From contig NC_052122.1 of NCBI RefSeq assembly GCF_012273895.1, positions 620,001 to 684,000 of the forward strand: a stretch of DNA of 64,000 bases, written 5' to 3'. Positions 62,519 to 64,000 of the stretch are shown piece after piece. The number at the start of each line of letters is the position of its first letter. Positions within the stretch are counted from its first letter, which is position 1. The translations under genes and the position numbers were made by a program. Source of the DNA: Zerene cesonia. Taxonomy: Eukaryota; Arthropoda; Insecta; Lepidoptera; Pieridae. Below the pieces are notes generated by a model. The model saw only the letters and a program-made list of their open reading frames with translations, had not been told where the DNA came from and did not search any database.

Positions 62519-63125
62519 TAAAGAGGATATTTTAAGACTCTACTAAATTATGGATCATAAGGTAGGTCAAATAATTGAAATAAATAACAATGTTTCAACG
62601 TAATACTTAACTTTACTTTACAATATTGTACCCTTATCTTTACCAAGAGGACATCCTTCTTTTTATCACGGCCGAGGCAATACTCATTATGATAAAAAAC
62701 TTGAAGAACAAAACCTAGTTTCTTCAAACAAATCAGATTGAAATCCCGTTCAAACGAAGCCCGTTGAACAAGAACTAAATCTTACAATATTATAACTTTT
62801 AACATCCTCACAATTTGTATAGCGGAGTTTGTCAAAGCACTCTGCCTTTGCAGCCATTGGACTGTAAACTTTAAGGAGCTAAAGGTAGTTCAATTGTTAG
62901 CAATATGAAATGGTTTCTAACTGGGAAAAGGACATCTCGAACTGCGATCGCATATCAAAACTTGGTCTTTATATTTTCTTCGAGAATTGCTACTTAGTTA
63001 ACAAATTTATAACGATTGGTGATATTTAATATTTACCAAACTATACTACAAATCATATTATAATACTATACTGTTTATACTAATAACATGAAAGCGATGC
63101 ATGCGATGCAAGTGATGCATGTGTA
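62519..63125. other. AT-rich non-coding DNA
   Basis: A short run of GATGCATG-like words lies at 63096-63122. Nothing else was recognised. Confidence 0.45.
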
Positions 63126-63327
63126 CAGTGGTGGCTCAGCTCAGAACCTCGGACTTCAAAATCGATAAGTCCAGGTTCGAGACCGGGCGAGCGTGCAGGA
63201 AATAAATTGATTTTTCAATTTATCTGCGCATGTAGATAACATCACCACTGCTTAAAACGGTGAAGGAAAACATCGTGAAGAAACCGGCATACCCGAGAAT
63301 CAAAAAAGTTCGACGACATTTGACATC
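63126..63327 (+). repeat. tRNA-derived SINE (best head in the window)
   Basis: The head CAGTGGTGGCTCAGCTCAG has an A-box-like segment (63132-63144). A good B-box, GGTTCGAGACC, lies at 63174-63184. The body follows: 'gggcgagcgtgcaggaaata', 'tttttcaatttatctgcgca', 'taacatcaccactgct', 'gtgaaggaaaacatcgtgaa' and 'aaaaaagttcgacgacattt'. The terminal TGATGATGAT part of the 20131 copy is missing; a different repeat begins at 63341. Confidence 0.87.
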
Positions 63328-63340
63328 TGCCTATATCAGT

Positions 63341-63560
63341 ACTAACTTTCCGCCCCCAGCTTCGTCCACGTATTCGAAACAAAAGATTAAAACATTTACC
63401 CGCATAGTTCCCCATTCCGCGAGATTTCCGCAATAACATTTATCCTATGCTCTTTCGCTAGTCTCACACTATATTTGTGTCAAATTCAATCAAATTGGTT
63501 AAGTTATATTGGCGTCAAAGCGTAACAAATAAACTTACATTCTCATTTATAAGCTAAGTA
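63341..63560 (+). repeat. CCCAGCTTCGTCCACG dispersed repeat, adjacent to the SINE
   Basis: It starts ACTAACTTTCCGCCCCCAGC, continues 'ttcgtccacgtattcgaaac', 'atcctatgctctttcgctag' and 'caaattcaatcaaattggtt', and ends 'tctcatttataagctaagta'. It is related in layout to 16906-17279. The 65-codon minus-strand frame inside it is not a gene. Confidence 0.7.
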
Positions 63561-64000
63561 ACATTAAGTATAACATATAACGACGAATTGTACCAACGCT
63601 AATAACAAATAGGCTATCAACGTGTTGACTAATTGGACATTGATTATTAAGGTCAAATTAAACGTTCACTCGCCCAATAAAGAATCCAACACGAATAACT
63701 ATTGTGAACACTCTCTTCCACAATGGAGCTTTCGTAGCGTACGACTTACATTGAAGTAACAAGCCGCTATTGTCTCAATTCAATTGGATTACATAATGCA
63801 ATGGAATGCTAATAAAAACTGAAACACTTGATTATCTTAATAAATCTGCACATTTAGTTTTTTGTTAAAGACAATTATTTATTCAAATAGTGAAAAATGT
63901 ATTTTCGATAACACATTAACAAGAAAATATGACTACGATTCTTATTTAAATGTTGAAAAATTTAATGGACAGAGAGACAAAAAATGCATTTTTCTTGAAA
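63561..64000. other. AT-rich non-coding DNA
   Basis: Nothing was recognised up to the window end. Confidence 0.45.

Noticed and set aside
63126..63200. Possible tRNA gene
   Set aside because: A- and B-box-like words are present but no cloverleaf or acceptor stem; it is a SINE head with repeat relatives in this window.

Overview
The window reads as a gene-poor, AT-rich stretch of a lepidopteran (butterfly or moth) nuclear genome. The evidence is the repeat content. Many dispersed short elements begin with a CTAGCTGCGCCCCGCGG-type head or a CGCCCCGGCTTCGCCCG-type head and end with TTTATAATATTAGTAGGA-type tails. There are also tRNA-derived SINEs, short Helitron-like elements with TC...CTAG ends, and worn non-LTR retrotransposon 3' ends, all familiar from Lepidoptera. 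Family names here come from recognition, not from a database search. No complete protein gene, tRNA, rRNA or CRISPR array is visible. Nearly all short open frames are chance frames in AT-rich DNA or frames inside repeats.

Layout. 1-9 kb: AT-rich DNA with several SINE-like copies, one carrying a perfect 48-bp palindrome, and a 141-bp fold-back element at 2959-3099. 9-22 kb: AT-rich DNA with many diverged repeat copies, a 74-bp-period duplication and a cruciform-like palindrome. 22-26 kb: a (TA)n tract inside a repeat, a truncated SINE and a 160-bp Helitron-like element. 26.5-26.8 kb: a GC-rich block on the minus strand with an open frame and good splice signals, the best internal coding-exon candidate. 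28.7-29.05 kb: a head-to-head SINE dimer bounded by a single 13-bp target-site duplication. 32-36 kb: a second (TA)n tract inside a SINE, a cluster of CTCF-like motifs and a short hAT-type MITE. 37.65-38.65 kb: an assembly gap of exactly 1000 N, flanked by a perfect 67-bp inverted repeat. 42.3 kb: a small GC-rich block with E-box and CRE-type motifs. 52.3-53.7 kb: a strong CpG-rich island with several consensus 5' splice sites on the plus strand, the likeliest promoter and first-exon region. 55.2-56.1 kb: a second 160-bp Helitron-like element and a decayed Jockey-like reverse transcriptase remnant. 56-64 kb: AT-rich DNA with scattered repeats, ending in a tRNA-derived SINE.

How it fits together. 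Most of the window is probably intronic or intergenic. The CpG island suggests a gene that starts near 53 kb and runs rightward with its later exons outside the window. The block at 26.7 kb suggests a leftward gene with long introns. The product of neither could be recognised. I found no convincing novel biological system. The most informative observations are structural: the SINE dimer, the mirrored gap edges, the palindromes, the GC-rich islands and the CTCF-like cluster.
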